Source: Sulfitobacter sp043557345
Lineage (GTDB): Bacteria; Pseudomonadota; Alphaproteobacteria; Rhodobacterales; Rhodobacteraceae
Direction of reading: 5' to 3'
Length of the DNA: 64,000 nt
NCBI RefSeq assembly: GCF_043557345.1
Contig: NZ_JBIFFV010000002.1
Span: 186,001 to 250,000, forward strand
The position numbers and the translations under genes are program-made. The notes beneath the pieces are model-generated. The model did no database searches, was not told the DNA's origin, and saw only the letters and a list, made by a program, of their open reading frames with translations. The first letter of the stretch is position 1. Each line of letters opens with the position of its first letter. Positions 55,687-63,629 of the stretch are shown piece by piece.

Positions 55687-56815
55687 TCTCGTCAACGCAG
55701 AGGTGCTTCACCCCGAGGGGCTGAGCCGCGCGCCGCTGTCTTTTGCCGGTGGGGTGATTGCCGATGCTCCGGTGGGGCGGCCTGTCGATCTGACCGGCTT
55801 TCAGGTCTTGCCGGGGATCGTCGATCTGCATGGCGACGCGTTTGAGCGGCATTTGGCTCCGCGTCGCGGGGCGATGAAGCAACTGTCCGAAGGGTTGGTC
55901 GCGGCGGAGGCGGAGCTTGCGGCCAATGGCATGACCACCGCGGTCCTGGCCCAATTCGTCAGCTGGGAAGGTGGGCTGCGGGGGCTGGCGTTTGCCGATC
56001 AGGTCTTTAGCGGCATCCGCGACACCGCGCCGGAGTTGGTCACCGACATCCGCCCGCAGCTGCGGTTCGAGACCCATATGCTCGACCTCTACGACAGCCT
56101 GCCGCAGCGCATGGCGGAGTGGGGCGTGGGCTATGTGGTGTTCAACGATCACCTGCCGCATGACCGTTTGGCGGCCGGTAAGACCCCGAAACGGCTGGTC
56201 GGGCAGGCGCTAAAGGCCGGGCGCAGCCCGGAGAGCCATTTGGCGCAGATGCAGGAGATGCACGCGCGGCGCGACGAGGTGCCCGCGGCGCTGGACGGGC
56301 TTTGCGCGGAACTGGCGCAGCGAGGCGTCAAGATGGGCAGCCATGACGACCAGACCGCCGAGGGCCGCGCCCTTTGGCGGGCGCGGGGCGTGACTCTGGC
56401 GGAATTCCCCGAAACGCAGGAAGCCGCCGAGGCTGCGCATGGGGCGGGGGATGCGGTCATCATGGGCGCGCCCAATGTGGTGCGCGGCGGGTCGCACAAC
56501 GGCAACCTTTCGGCGCTGGACCTGATCAGCATGGGGCTCTGTCATGCGCTGGCGTCGGATTATCATTACCCCTCGCCGCGCCGCGCCGCCCTGATGCTGG
56601 CGCAGAGCGGGTTGCTGGACCTTGCGGGCGCTTGGGCGCTGGTCTCATCCGGGCCGGCGCAGGTGCTGGGGCTTTCGGATCGCGGCACGCTGGCGCCCGG
56701 CAAACGCGCCGATATCGTCGTCTTGGACAAAGCCACGGGCCGCGTCGCCGCCACTTTCGCGGCGGGGCAGGTGAGCTTCATGTCCGGCGCAGTGGCGGAA
56801 CGGTTCTTCGGCTGA
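55673..56815 (+). CDS. phnM: Alpha-D-ribose 1-methylphosphonate 5-triphosphate diphosphatase PhnM
   Basis: 380 residues from MPNLDLVNAEVLHPEG (ATG 55673, GGGAGGGG upstream). PhnM removes pyrophosphate from the ribosyl phosphonate triphosphate in the C-P lyase pathway. Amidohydrolase motifs are DLHGDAFERHLAPR, SHDDQTAEG, GAPNVVRGGSHNGN and SDYHYPS. No other phn gene is in the window; it overlaps a lipase gene instead. A related amidohydrolase with another substrate is possible, but the signatures are those of PhnM. Confidence 0.9.
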   Translation: MPNLDLVNAEVLHPEGLSRAPLSFAGGVIADAPVGRPVDLTGFQVLPGIVDLHGDAFERHLAPRRGAMKQLSEGLVAAEAELAANGMTTAVLAQFVSWEGGLRGLAFADQVFSGIRDTAPELVTDIRPQLRFETHMLDLYDSLPQRMAEWGVGYVVFNDHLPHDRLAAGKTPKRLVGQALKAGRSPESHLAQMQEMHARRDEVPAALDGLCAELAQRGVKMGSHDDQTAEGRALWRARGVTLAEFPETQEAAEAAHGAGDAVIMGAPNVVRGGSHNGNLSALDLISMGLCHALASDYHYPSPRRAALMLAQSGLLDLAGAWALVSSGPAQVLGLSDRGTLAPGKRADIVVLDKATGRVAATFAAGQVSFMSGAVAERFFG

Positions 56816-56817
56816 CC

Positions 56818-57888
56818 TCAGCCGCGGGTGATCTGGTTGACATGGCCCATCTTGCGGCCCGGTTTGACCTCGGCCTTGCCGTAGAGATGCAGCGCCGTGT
56901 CGCGGGCGCGGGCGAGTTCTGGCACGCGGTCCATGTCATCGCCGATGAGGTTGGTCATCACCACATCCGCATAGCGCTGCCCGTCGCCCAAGGGCCACCC
57001 GGCCACGGCGCGGATATGCTGCTCGAACTGGTCGATGGTGCAGCCATTCTGGGTCCAATGGCCAGAGTTATGCACCCGGGGGGCGATCTCATTCACGATC
57101 AGCCCCTGCGGCGTGACGAAAAGCTCGACCCCCATGACGCCGACGTAATCCAGCGCGTTCAGCACGCGACCGGCGAGCAGCACCGCGTCGGTGCGCTGTG
57201 CATTGCTGATCTTGGCGGGCACGGTGGTGGTGTGCAGGATGCCGTCGCGGTGGACATTTTCGCCGGGGTCGAAACAAGCGACTTCGCCCGTGGCACTGCG
57301 CGCGGCGATGACAGAGATTTCGGCGCTGAAGTTCACGAAACCTTCGAGCACGGAAGGCGCGCCGTTCATCTCGGTCCAGGCGGCGTCGAGGTCGGTATCG
57401 TCTTTCAGCCGCGCTTGGCCCTTGCCGTCATAGCCGAAACGCCGGGTCTTGAGGATTGCAGGCGTACCGATCTGGGCCACGGCGGCCTTCAGGCTGGCGG
57501 CGTCGGTCACATCGGCAAAAGGGGCCACGCGCAGGCCAAGATCGCCGAGGAAGGTCTTCTCGGTCAGCCGGTCCTGAGAAATGCGCAGCGCCTCGCGGCC
57601 CGGGCGCAGCGGGGTGATCGCCTCGACCACGTCGAGCGCTTCGGTGGGGATGTTCTCAAACTCGAAAGTGACGATGTCACAGGCGCGGGCGAAAGCCTCC
57701 AGCGCCTCGTGGTCGTCATAGGGGGCGGTGGTCACCGCATGGGCCACATCGGCGGCAGGCGGGTTTGCGCCCGGCTCGAAGATATGGCTGCGAAAGCCAA
57801 GCCGTGCGGCGGCGACGGAAAGCATACGGCCCAATTGACCGCCGCCCAGAATGCCGATGGTGGCGCCGGTTTGCAGGGGGTCAGTCAT
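56818..57888 (-). CDS. purK: 5-(carboxyamino)imidazole ribonucleotide synthase
   Basis: 356 residues from MTDPLQTGATIGILGGGQLGRMLS. ATP-grasp enzyme that carboxylates AIR to N5-CAIR in purine synthesis. Motifs: GGGQLGRM, TFEFENIP, LKTRRFGYDGKGQ and NEIAPRVHNSGHWT. It overlaps the upstream purE by 8 bases, giving the usual purEK order. Longer in-frame starts inside purE are excluded. Confidence 0.97.
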   Translation of the reverse strand: MTDPLQTGATIGILGGGQLGRMLSVAAARLGFRSHIFEPGANPPAADVAHAVTTAPYDDHEALEAFARACDIVTFEFENIPTEALDVVEAITPLRPGREALRISQDRLTEKTFLGDLGLRVAPFADVTDAASLKAAVAQIGTPAILKTRRFGYDGKGQARLKDDTDLDAAWTEMNGAPSVLEGFVNFSAEISVIAARSATGEVACFDPGENVHRDGILHTTTVPAKISNAQRTDAVLLAGRVLNALDYVGVMGVELFVTPQGLIVNEIAPRVHNSGHWTQNGCTIDQFEQHIRAVAGWPLGDGQRYADVVMTNLIGDDMDRVPELARARDTALHLYGKAEVKPGRKMGHVNQITRG

Positions 57889-58366
57889 GCGGCACCTCGG
57901 GGATCGAAGCGCTGAGCGCGTCGCGCCAATCGTCCAGCCGCTTGGCCAGTTCCGCGTCCTGTAGCGCAAGGATGCCCGCCGCCATCAAAGCGGCATTGGC
58001 CGCGCCTGCGGCCCCGATGGCCATGGTCGCGACCGGAAAGCCGCGCGGCATTTGCAGGATGGAATAGAGCGAATCCACCCCCGACAGCGCCTTGGTCTGC
58101 ACCGGCACACCGATCACCGGCACGCGGGTTTTGGAGGCCATCATGCCCGGCAAATGCGCCGCCCCGCCTGCGCCCGCGATGATAACTTGCAAACCCCGGT
58201 CCACCGCCGTCTTGCCATAATCCCAGAGCCGGTCCGGCGTGCGATGGGCCGAAACGATGCGCGCCTCGAAGGGGATGTTAAGCTCGTCCAGCAGGGCTGC
58301 TGCTTCGCGCATGGTGGCCCAGTCGGACTGGGATCCCATGATGATGCCAACCGGGGGCGTGGTCAT
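57881..58366 (-). CDS. purE: N5-carboxyaminoimidazole ribonucleotide mutase
   Basis: 161 residues, class I PurE, which converts N5-CAIR to CAIR. Conserved IIMGSQSDWATM, SAHRTPDRLWDYGK, AGAGGAAHLPGMMAS, PVQTKALSGVDSLYSILQMPRG. First gene of the purEK pair on the minus strand. Confidence 0.98.
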   Translation of the reverse strand: MTTPPVGIIMGSQSDWATMREAAALLDELNIPFEARIVSAHRTPDRLWDYGKTAVDRGLQVIIAGAGGAAHLPGMMASKTRVPVIGVPVQTKALSGVDSLYSILQMPRGFPVATMAIGAAGAANAALMAAGILALQDAELAKRLDDWRDALSASIPEVPHD

Positions 58367-58461
58367 TGCTGCGGGCCTTCTCTTGGTGGATCAGAGCGCG
58401 CACTATACCCATCACGGCCCATCTGGCAACGCCGATTGCCGCGGGCCATGGGGATAATGGG

Positions 58462-58686
58462 TCAGGCGATGATATCGGGCGTCAGCCGATCTTCGATCTG
58501 GGCGATCAAATCCTTGAGACGCAGTTTGCGTTTCTTGAGGCGTTGCAGGGTCAGTTGATCCCCGGTGCCGCGTTCGACCAGCGCATGGATGGCGTCATCC
58601 AGATCGCGATGTTCCCGTCGAAAGACCTCAAGCTCGACACGCAGCACTTCGTCCGTTTTCATCGACAGATCGGTAGGGGCATTCAT
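58462..58686 (-). CDS. DUF465 (YdcH-like) small protein
   Basis: 74 residues from MNAPTDLSMKTDEV, mostly charged helix with the DUF465 ending LKKRKLRLKDLIAQIEDRL. It parallels the protein at 14713-14877 in its C-terminal motif. Function unknown. It is divergent from the small heat-shock gene, and an extended frame to 58851 overlaps that gene's upstream region and is rejected. Confidence 0.85.
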   Translation of the reverse strand: MNAPTDLSMKTDEVLRVELEVFRREHRDLDDAIHALVERGTGDQLTLQRLKKRKLRLKDLIAQIEDRLTPDIIA

Positions 58687-58751
58687 GGGCAGGTGATTCC
58701 GTTGGGCATCTGAACTTTGAATATAAGCGGTTGAGATCATTTGGCATAGCC

Positions 58752-58780
58752 CTTGCGCCCTTGCCGAAGCCCCCCCATAT
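58752..58780 (+). promoter_or_regulatory. Candidate RpoH (sigma-32) promoter of hsp20
   Basis: CTTGCG at 58752-58757, a 15-base spacer and CCCCATAT at 58773-58780, near the sigma-32 consensus CTTGAA/CCCCATNT, 70 bases upstream of the hsp20 start. Confidence 0.5.
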
Positions 58781-58849
58781 TCAATGCAACGGGCTGCCGG
58801 TTGCGGGGCCTGTGAAACACTGTCGCTTGACCTGATAAGGACGTGTCGC

Positions 58850-59263
58850 ATGACGAAATTAACGCTTGCCTCTTACCCGCATATGCTTGGGTTTGAACAA
58901 TTGGAACGGGTGCTTGAACGCAGCGCCAAGGCCGGAAACGAAGGCTATCCGCCGTTCAACATCGAACAAACCTCAGATTACAGCTATCGCATCACGCTGG
59001 CGGTGGCGGGTTTTTCGGAACAGGATCTGTCGATAACCGTTGAGGATAGACAGCTCGTGATCCGTGGGCGTCAGTCCGACGATGGCGAAAACCGGGTGTT
59101 TCTGCACCGTGGAATCGCCGCGCGTCAATTCCAGCGCTCGTTCGTACTGGCCGATGGGGTCGATGTGGGTGAAGCGGTTATGGAGAATGGTCTGCTGCAT
59201 GTCGACCTGACCCGCGCCAAGCCTGAAACGGTGGTTCAAACCATCAAGATCAAGAAGGGGTAA
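58850..59263 (+). CDS. Small heat-shock protein (Hsp20/IbpA type)
   Basis: 137 residues from MTKLTLASYPHMLGFEQLERVL. An alpha-crystallin domain at about 40-125 (YPPFNIEQTSDYSYRITLAVAGF, QLVIRGRQ, FQRSFVLADGVDV) with the ENGLLHVDL strand. An ATP-independent holdase against aggregation. The following DUF1150 gene is a constant neighbour in this group. A likely heat-shock promoter precedes it. Confidence 0.95.
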   Translation: MTKLTLASYPHMLGFEQLERVLERSAKAGNEGYPPFNIEQTSDYSYRITLAVAGFSEQDLSITVEDRQLVIRGRQSDDGENRVFLHRGIAARQFQRSFVLADGVDVGEAVMENGLLHVDLTRAKPETVVQTIKIKKG

Positions 59264-59267
59264 CATC

Positions 59268-59486
59268 ATGCAAGACGCAATCACCCACGGAAACAACCGT
59301 ATGGTCTATGTCAAAACCATCGCTGTCGCCGATCTGCCGCGCGAGGTGCGCGATCAGGCCGAGGGGCTTGAGCTTCTCTATGCCGTACACGATGCCGAAG
59401 GGCAGCAATTGGCGCTGGTCGGCGATCAGAAACTCGCCTTCTCATTGGCGCGAGAGCATGACTACCGCCCGGTGATGGTGCATTGA
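59268..59486 (+). CDS. DUF1150 family protein
   Basis: 72 residues. The pattern MVYVKTIAVADLPREVRDQAEGLELLYAVHDAEG, then LVGDQKLAFSLAREHDYRPVMVH, is DUF1150. It starts 4 bases after the hsp20 stop and shares its terminator, so it should be heat-induced with it. Function unknown. Confidence 0.9.
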   Translation: MQDAITHGNNRMVYVKTIAVADLPREVRDQAEGLELLYAVHDAEGQQLALVGDQKLAFSLAREHDYRPVMVH

Positions 59487-59521
59487 CGCCGCACGGCACG
59501 ACGATACGCTAAGCCCGATGC

Positions 59522-59548
59522 AAGGCCGCAGTTCGCTGCGGCCTTTTT
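59522..59548 (+). terminator. Terminator of hsp20-DUF1150
   Basis: AAGGCCGCAG, a TTCG tetraloop, CTGCGGCCTT and TTT: a 10-base-pair stem with a stable loop and T tail. Confidence 0.92.
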
Positions 59549-59563
59549 ATTGGGAGCGGTCTT

Positions 59564-60442
59564 ATGGATTTCGATTTCGACTGGGTGGATGCCTTCACCG
59601 ACCAAGTCTTCGGCGGCAATGGCTGCGCCGTGGTGCATGGCGGGGCAGGGTTGTCGGATGAGCTATGCATGGCCTATGTGCGCGAGACATCTCTCGTGGA
59701 ATGCACCTTTACCGGCCCGTCGGAGGTCGCGGATTTCAGGGTGAAATACTACCTTGCCAGTCGTGAGATACCTTTTGCGGGCCATCCCACCATCGCCACC
59801 GTCGCGGCGCTGCGCCATCGCGGGCTGATCGGCGAAGGGCCGCTGCGGTTGGAGACCGGCGCGGGGATCGTTGAGGTCGAGGTCCGCGGCTCCCAAATCG
59901 CCATGACCCAGATCGCGCCGGTTTTCGGGGAAGAAGTGCCTGCCGATCTCGTCGCCAAGGTGGGTGGCGTGGCCCCCGAGGATATCATCGCGCCGCCGCA
60001 GGTGGTCTCCACCGGGTTGCCGTTCTGTATCACCGTTCTGCGCAGCCGCGCCGCCTTGGAAGGGCTGAAGCTCAACCCCGAGGCGCTCGCGGCCTATGAT
60101 GCCCATCTGGGGCAGGGCAGCGATATGATGGAGCCTTTCTGGGTCACCCTCGAAGGCGCGACCGCGGCGGGCGATACCTATGCGCGGCTGCTGCTGGCCC
60201 CACCCAGCCCCGCCGAAGACCCTTTCACCGGATCGGCGACGGGTGCCATGGCGGCCTATCTCTGGGCGCGCGGATTGATCGACAGCCCGGCCTTCGTGGC
60301 TGAGCAAGGGCACCTCATGGGCCGCCCCGGTCGGGCAGGGGTTGAGGTGCTTGGCCCCCGCGATGCGATCACCGGTGTCCGTGTGGCGGGGCAGGGGCGT
60401 GTGGTGATGTCGGGCCAAGTCTTCATGCCAGAGACGGCCTGA
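59564..60442 (+). CDS. PhzF-family isomerase
   Basis: 292 residues with the two-lobed diaminopimelate-epimerase-like fold. N-terminal VDAFTDQVFGGNGCAVV, the catalytic glutamate Glu46 (TSLVECTF), EIPFAGHPTIAT and, in the second lobe, DPFTGSATGAMAAYLW. PhzF isomerises a phenazine precursor in pseudomonads; most family members, likely this one too, act on other unknown substrates. No phenazine genes are nearby. Confidence 0.92.
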   Translation: MDFDFDWVDAFTDQVFGGNGCAVVHGGAGLSDELCMAYVRETSLVECTFTGPSEVADFRVKYYLASREIPFAGHPTIATVAALRHRGLIGEGPLRLETGAGIVEVEVRGSQIAMTQIAPVFGEEVPADLVAKVGGVAPEDIIAPPQVVSTGLPFCITVLRSRAALEGLKLNPEALAAYDAHLGQGSDMMEPFWVTLEGATAAGDTYARLLLAPPSPAEDPFTGSATGAMAAYLWARGLIDSPAFVAEQGHLMGRPGRAGVEVLGPRDAITGVRVAGQGRVVMSGQVFMPETA

Positions 60443-60453
60443 GCCGAAACGCA

Positions 60454-60479
60454 AAACGCAGCCCCGAGGGGCTGCGTTT
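60454..60479. terminator. Bidirectional terminator between phzF-like and sat genes
   Basis: An 11-12 base-pair inverted repeat, AACGCAGCCCC and its complement, with a short loop, flanked by A-rich sequence on the left and T on the right. It serves the two converging genes. Confidence 0.8.
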
Positions 60480-60502
60480 CCATCCTGCGGAGGCTCAGCG
60501 GT

Positions 60503-62215
60503 TTACCCCGCGATCAGCCCCATATTCTCAAGCTTCAGCAACACCTGATGCGCGCAGTTGTCGACCTCGACATTCTCGGTCTCCAGCACCAGTTCGGCGT
60601 TCTGCGGCACGTCGTAGGGGTCGGAAATGCCGGTGAACTCTTTGATCTTGCCTTCGCGCGCCAGTTTGTAGAGCCCCTTGCGGTCGCGGCGCTCGCATTC
60701 CTCGATAGAGGTTGCGACATGGACTTCGACGAAGGCGCCGAAGTTCTCCACATCCTCACGCACGGCGCGGCGGGTGGTGGCATAGGGCGCGATCGGCGCA
60801 CAGATGGCGATGCCGCCGTTTTTGGTGATCTCTGACGCGACATAGCCAATGCGGCGGATGTTCAGATCGCGGTGCTCTTTGGAGAAGCCCAACTCAGAGG
60901 AAAGGTTCTTGCGCACGATATCGCCATCCAGCAGCGTCACCGGGCGGCCGCCCATCTCCATCAGCTTGACCATCAGCGCATTGGCGATGGTGGATTTGCC
61001 CGAACCGGAGAACCCGGTGAAGAAAACGGTGAACCCCTGTTTCGAGCGCGGCGGCGAGGTGCGGCGCAGCTCCTTCACGACCTCGGGGAAGGAGAACCAC
61101 TCAGGGATCTCCAGCCCTTCGCGCAGGCGGCGGCGGAGCTCGGTGCCCGAGATGTTCAGGATGGTGACATCGTCTTTGTCCTTAATCTCATCCATGGCCT
61201 CATATTGCGCGCGTTCCTGCACCCAGACCATATGTTTGAAATCGACCATTTCGATGCCCATCTCCTCCTGATGCGCGCGGAACAGGTCCTGCGCATCATA
61301 GGGGCCATAGAAATCCTCACCGGCGGAGTTCTTGCCGGGGCCAGCGTGATCGCGGCCAACGATGAAATGGGTGCAGCCGTGGTTCTTGCGGATCAGCCCG
61401 TGCCAGACGGCCTCACGCGGGCCAGCCATGCGCATGGCGAGGTTCAAGAGGCTCATCGAGGTGGTGGCGGCAGGGTATTTGTCGAGCACAGCCTCATAGC
61501 AGCGCACGCGGGTGAAGTGGTCCACGTCGCCGGGTTTGGTCATGCCGACAACGGGGTGGATCAGCAGGTTGGCCTGCGCTTCACGGGCGGCGCGGAAGGT
61601 GAGTTCCTGATGCGCGCGGTGCAGCGGGTTGCGGGTCTGGAAGGCCACCACGCGGCGCCAGCCCAGCTTGCGGAAATAGGCGCGCAGCTCGTTGGGCGTG
61701 TCGCGGCGGGCGCGGAAATCATAGTGCACGGGCTGCTGGATGCCGGTCACCGGACCGCCGAGATAAACGTTGCCCGCTTGGTTGTGCAGGTAGTTCACCG
61801 CCGGATGCGCCTCGTCATCGGCACCAAAGACCTTCTCGGCCTCGCGGGATTTGTTCGGGGTCCAGCGGTCGCTGACGGTCATGGTCGCTAGGATCACGCC
61901 CTCTTGGTCACGCAGGGCGATGTCCTGCCCCAGTTCCAGCTTCTCGGCAAAAGCCTCGGTCACGTCAAGGGTGATCGGCATCGGCCAGAGGGAGCCGTCC
62001 GCCAGCCGCATATTCTCGACCACGCTGTCGTAGTCCTCTTCGCCTAAGAACCCTTTCAGCGGGTTGAAGCCGCCGTTCATCAGGAGTTCCAGATCGCAGA
62101 TCTGGCGCGGGGTGAGGTCAAGGCTGACCAGATTGCCCGCCTCCACCTTCAGCTTTTGCGAAGACTCGTAAGAGACGTAGAGTTCGGGGATCGGCGTGAG
62201 GTTGCTGGGCATCAT
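60503..62215 (-). CDS. Bifunctional sulfate adenylyltransferase / APS kinase
   Basis: 570 residues from paired ATG codons at 62215/62212. Residues 1-385 are ATP sulfurylase of the Sat type (QTRNPLHRAHQELT, VGRDHAGPGKN). Residues 393-570 are APS kinase (P-loop GFSGSGKST, DGDIVRKNL, FSKEHRDLNIRRIGYVA, ISDPYDVPQNAEL). One protein makes APS and then PAPS from sulfate, replacing the CysD/CysN/CysC set. Both active sites look intact. It is alone; other sulfate assimilation genes are outside the window. Confidence 0.96.
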   Translation of the reverse strand: MMPSNLTPIPELYVSYESSQKLKVEAGNLVSLDLTPRQICDLELLMNGGFNPLKGFLGEEDYDSVVENMRLADGSLWPMPITLDVTEAFAEKLELGQDIALRDQEGVILATMTVSDRWTPNKSREAEKVFGADDEAHPAVNYLHNQAGNVYLGGPVTGIQQPVHYDFRARRDTPNELRAYFRKLGWRRVVAFQTRNPLHRAHQELTFRAAREAQANLLIHPVVGMTKPGDVDHFTRVRCYEAVLDKYPAATTSMSLLNLAMRMAGPREAVWHGLIRKNHGCTHFIVGRDHAGPGKNSAGEDFYGPYDAQDLFRAHQEEMGIEMVDFKHMVWVQERAQYEAMDEIKDKDDVTILNISGTELRRRLREGLEIPEWFSFPEVVKELRRTSPPRSKQGFTVFFTGFSGSGKSTIANALMVKLMEMGGRPVTLLDGDIVRKNLSSELGFSKEHRDLNIRRIGYVASEITKNGGIAICAPIAPYATTRRAVREDVENFGAFVEVHVATSIEECERRDRKGLYKLAREGKIKEFTGISDPYDVPQNAELVLETENVEVDNCAHQVLLKLENMGLIAG

Positions 62216-62257
62216 GACTATCACTTTTCTTCAGGGAACAGGCGGCTTCGGTCCTGG

Positions 62258-62278
62258 CTGCCATAGCTGCAATGGCAG
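62258..62278. promoter_or_regulatory. Inverted repeat upstream of the sat-cysC gene
   Basis: CTGCCAT, 7 bases, ATGGCAG: a perfect dyad 43 bases upstream of the start, suitable in size for a dimeric repressor or activator. The regulator is unknown. Confidence 0.4.
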
Positions 62279-62408
62279 TGAAAAGTCTATAGTTCTAAGG
62301 GATGTCGCCCCGTTAAAGGCCGAAATCCCACGATCCGAGGGTGGCCTGCAATTCGGGTGCGGAGGGGCGGCGGAAACCAGAATTATCTCCGCCGCGCCTT
62401 CGTCTGAC

Positions 62409-63413
62409 TTAAACGTCTTCCTTCACCTCGGCCCCGTAGCCGAGCGGGAGGGAGGTATCTTTGCCCTCGTCATCGCCCACTTCGGCAAGGAAACGCTCGG
62501 CCTCAAGTGCGGCCATGCAACCCATGCCGGCGCTGGTGACCGCTTGGCGGTACTTGTGGTCGGTCAGGTCACCGGCGGCAAAGACGCCGGGGATCGAGGT
62601 CTCGGTGCTGTCGGGTTTGGTCACGACATAGCCCCCCATATGGGTCTCCAGCGTGTCCTTGACCAACTCGTTGGCGGGCGCGTGGCCGATGGCGACAAAA
62701 ACGCCCTTGGCGGGAATGTCGGTGATCTCGCCGGTCTGGGTGTGCTTGACCTTCACGCCTTCCACGCCGAGCGGGTTGTCGGTGCCGTAAACCTCGTGCA
62801 GCTCGTGGAACCACAGCGGCTCGATCTTGGGGTTTTTCATCAGGCGGTCGATCAGGATTTTCTCGGCGCGCAGCTCATCGCGGCGGTGGATCAGCGTGAC
62901 CTTGGAGGCGAAATTGGTGAGGAACAGCGCCTCTTCCACGGCGGTGTTGCCGCCGCCGATCACGACGATCTCTTGGCCGCGGTAGAAGAACCCATCGCAG
63001 GTGGCACAGGCCGAGACGCCGAAACCCTTGAACTTCTCTTCGCTCTCCAGCCCGAGCCACTTGGCCCGCGCCCCGGTGGCGAGGATCACTGCATCGGCCA
63101 CATAGGTGGTGCCACTGTCGCCCTTGGCGTGGAACGGACGGCTCGACAGGTCGAGGTCGGTGATGATGTCGCCGATGATCTCGGTCCCCATCGCCTTTGC
63201 GTGTTCCTGCATACGGATCATCAGGTCGGGGCCCTGCACCTCGCTGTCGCCGGGCCAGTTCTCGACCTCGGTGGTGGTGGTCAGCTGGCCGCCAGGCTCG
63301 ATGCCTTGAACGAGGATCGGCTCCAGCATGGCGCGGCTTGCGTAGACCCCGGCGGTGTAACCCGCAGGGCCGGAGCCGATGATCAGTACCTTGGTTTTAC
63401 GTGTCTCGGCCAT
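62409..63413 (-). CDS. trxB: Thioredoxin-disulfide reductase
   Basis: 334 residues from MAETRKTKVLIIGSGPAGYTAG. FAD site GSGPAGYTA, redox pair CATC in CATCDGFFYRG, NADPH site GGGNTAVEEAL and the C-terminal FAAGDLTDHKYRQAVTSAGMGCMAALEAERFL. It reduces thioredoxin with NADPH. Slightly extended at the C-terminus compared with E. coli. Divergent from the Lrp-type regulator. Confidence 0.96.
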   Translation of the reverse strand: MAETRKTKVLIIGSGPAGYTAGVYASRAMLEPILVQGIEPGGQLTTTTEVENWPGDSEVQGPDLMIRMQEHAKAMGTEIIGDIITDLDLSSRPFHAKGDSGTTYVADAVILATGARAKWLGLESEEKFKGFGVSACATCDGFFYRGQEIVVIGGGNTAVEEALFLTNFASKVTLIHRRDELRAEKILIDRLMKNPKIEPLWFHELHEVYGTDNPLGVEGVKVKHTQTGEITDIPAKGVFVAIGHAPANELVKDTLETHMGGYVVTKPDSTETSIPGVFAAGDLTDHKYRQAVTSAGMGCMAALEAERFLAEVGDDEGKDTSLPLGYGAEVKEDV

Positions 63414-63555
63414 CTGGCGCCCCCGGGCTGTCATTGATATTGCCCGCCTCATATAGCGATAGCCGCGAAGCCGTTAAACCCCTGCCGTCGCGGCCCCGTC
63501 ATGACGCCTACGTGAACGGGGGGGGCGGTTGACGTAAAGGGTCAGGGTAAAGAAT

Positions 63556-63605
63556 ATTGCGCTTGTGTGAAACTTTATTGCGCGCACCACGCAGGCTGCT
63601 ATAAG
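63556..63605 (+). promoter_or_regulatory. Promoter and direct repeats before the Lrp-type gene
   Basis: TTGCGC (63578-63583), a 16-base spacer and TATAAG (63600-63605). The -35 overlaps the second copy of a direct repeat, ATTGCGC, at 63556-63562 and 63577-63583; the copies are 21 bases (two helical turns) apart, as would suit an Lrp-type octamer. Autoregulation is inference. Confidence 0.5.
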
Positions 63606-63629
63606 AATCGAAAATTCACTGAGGATGTT

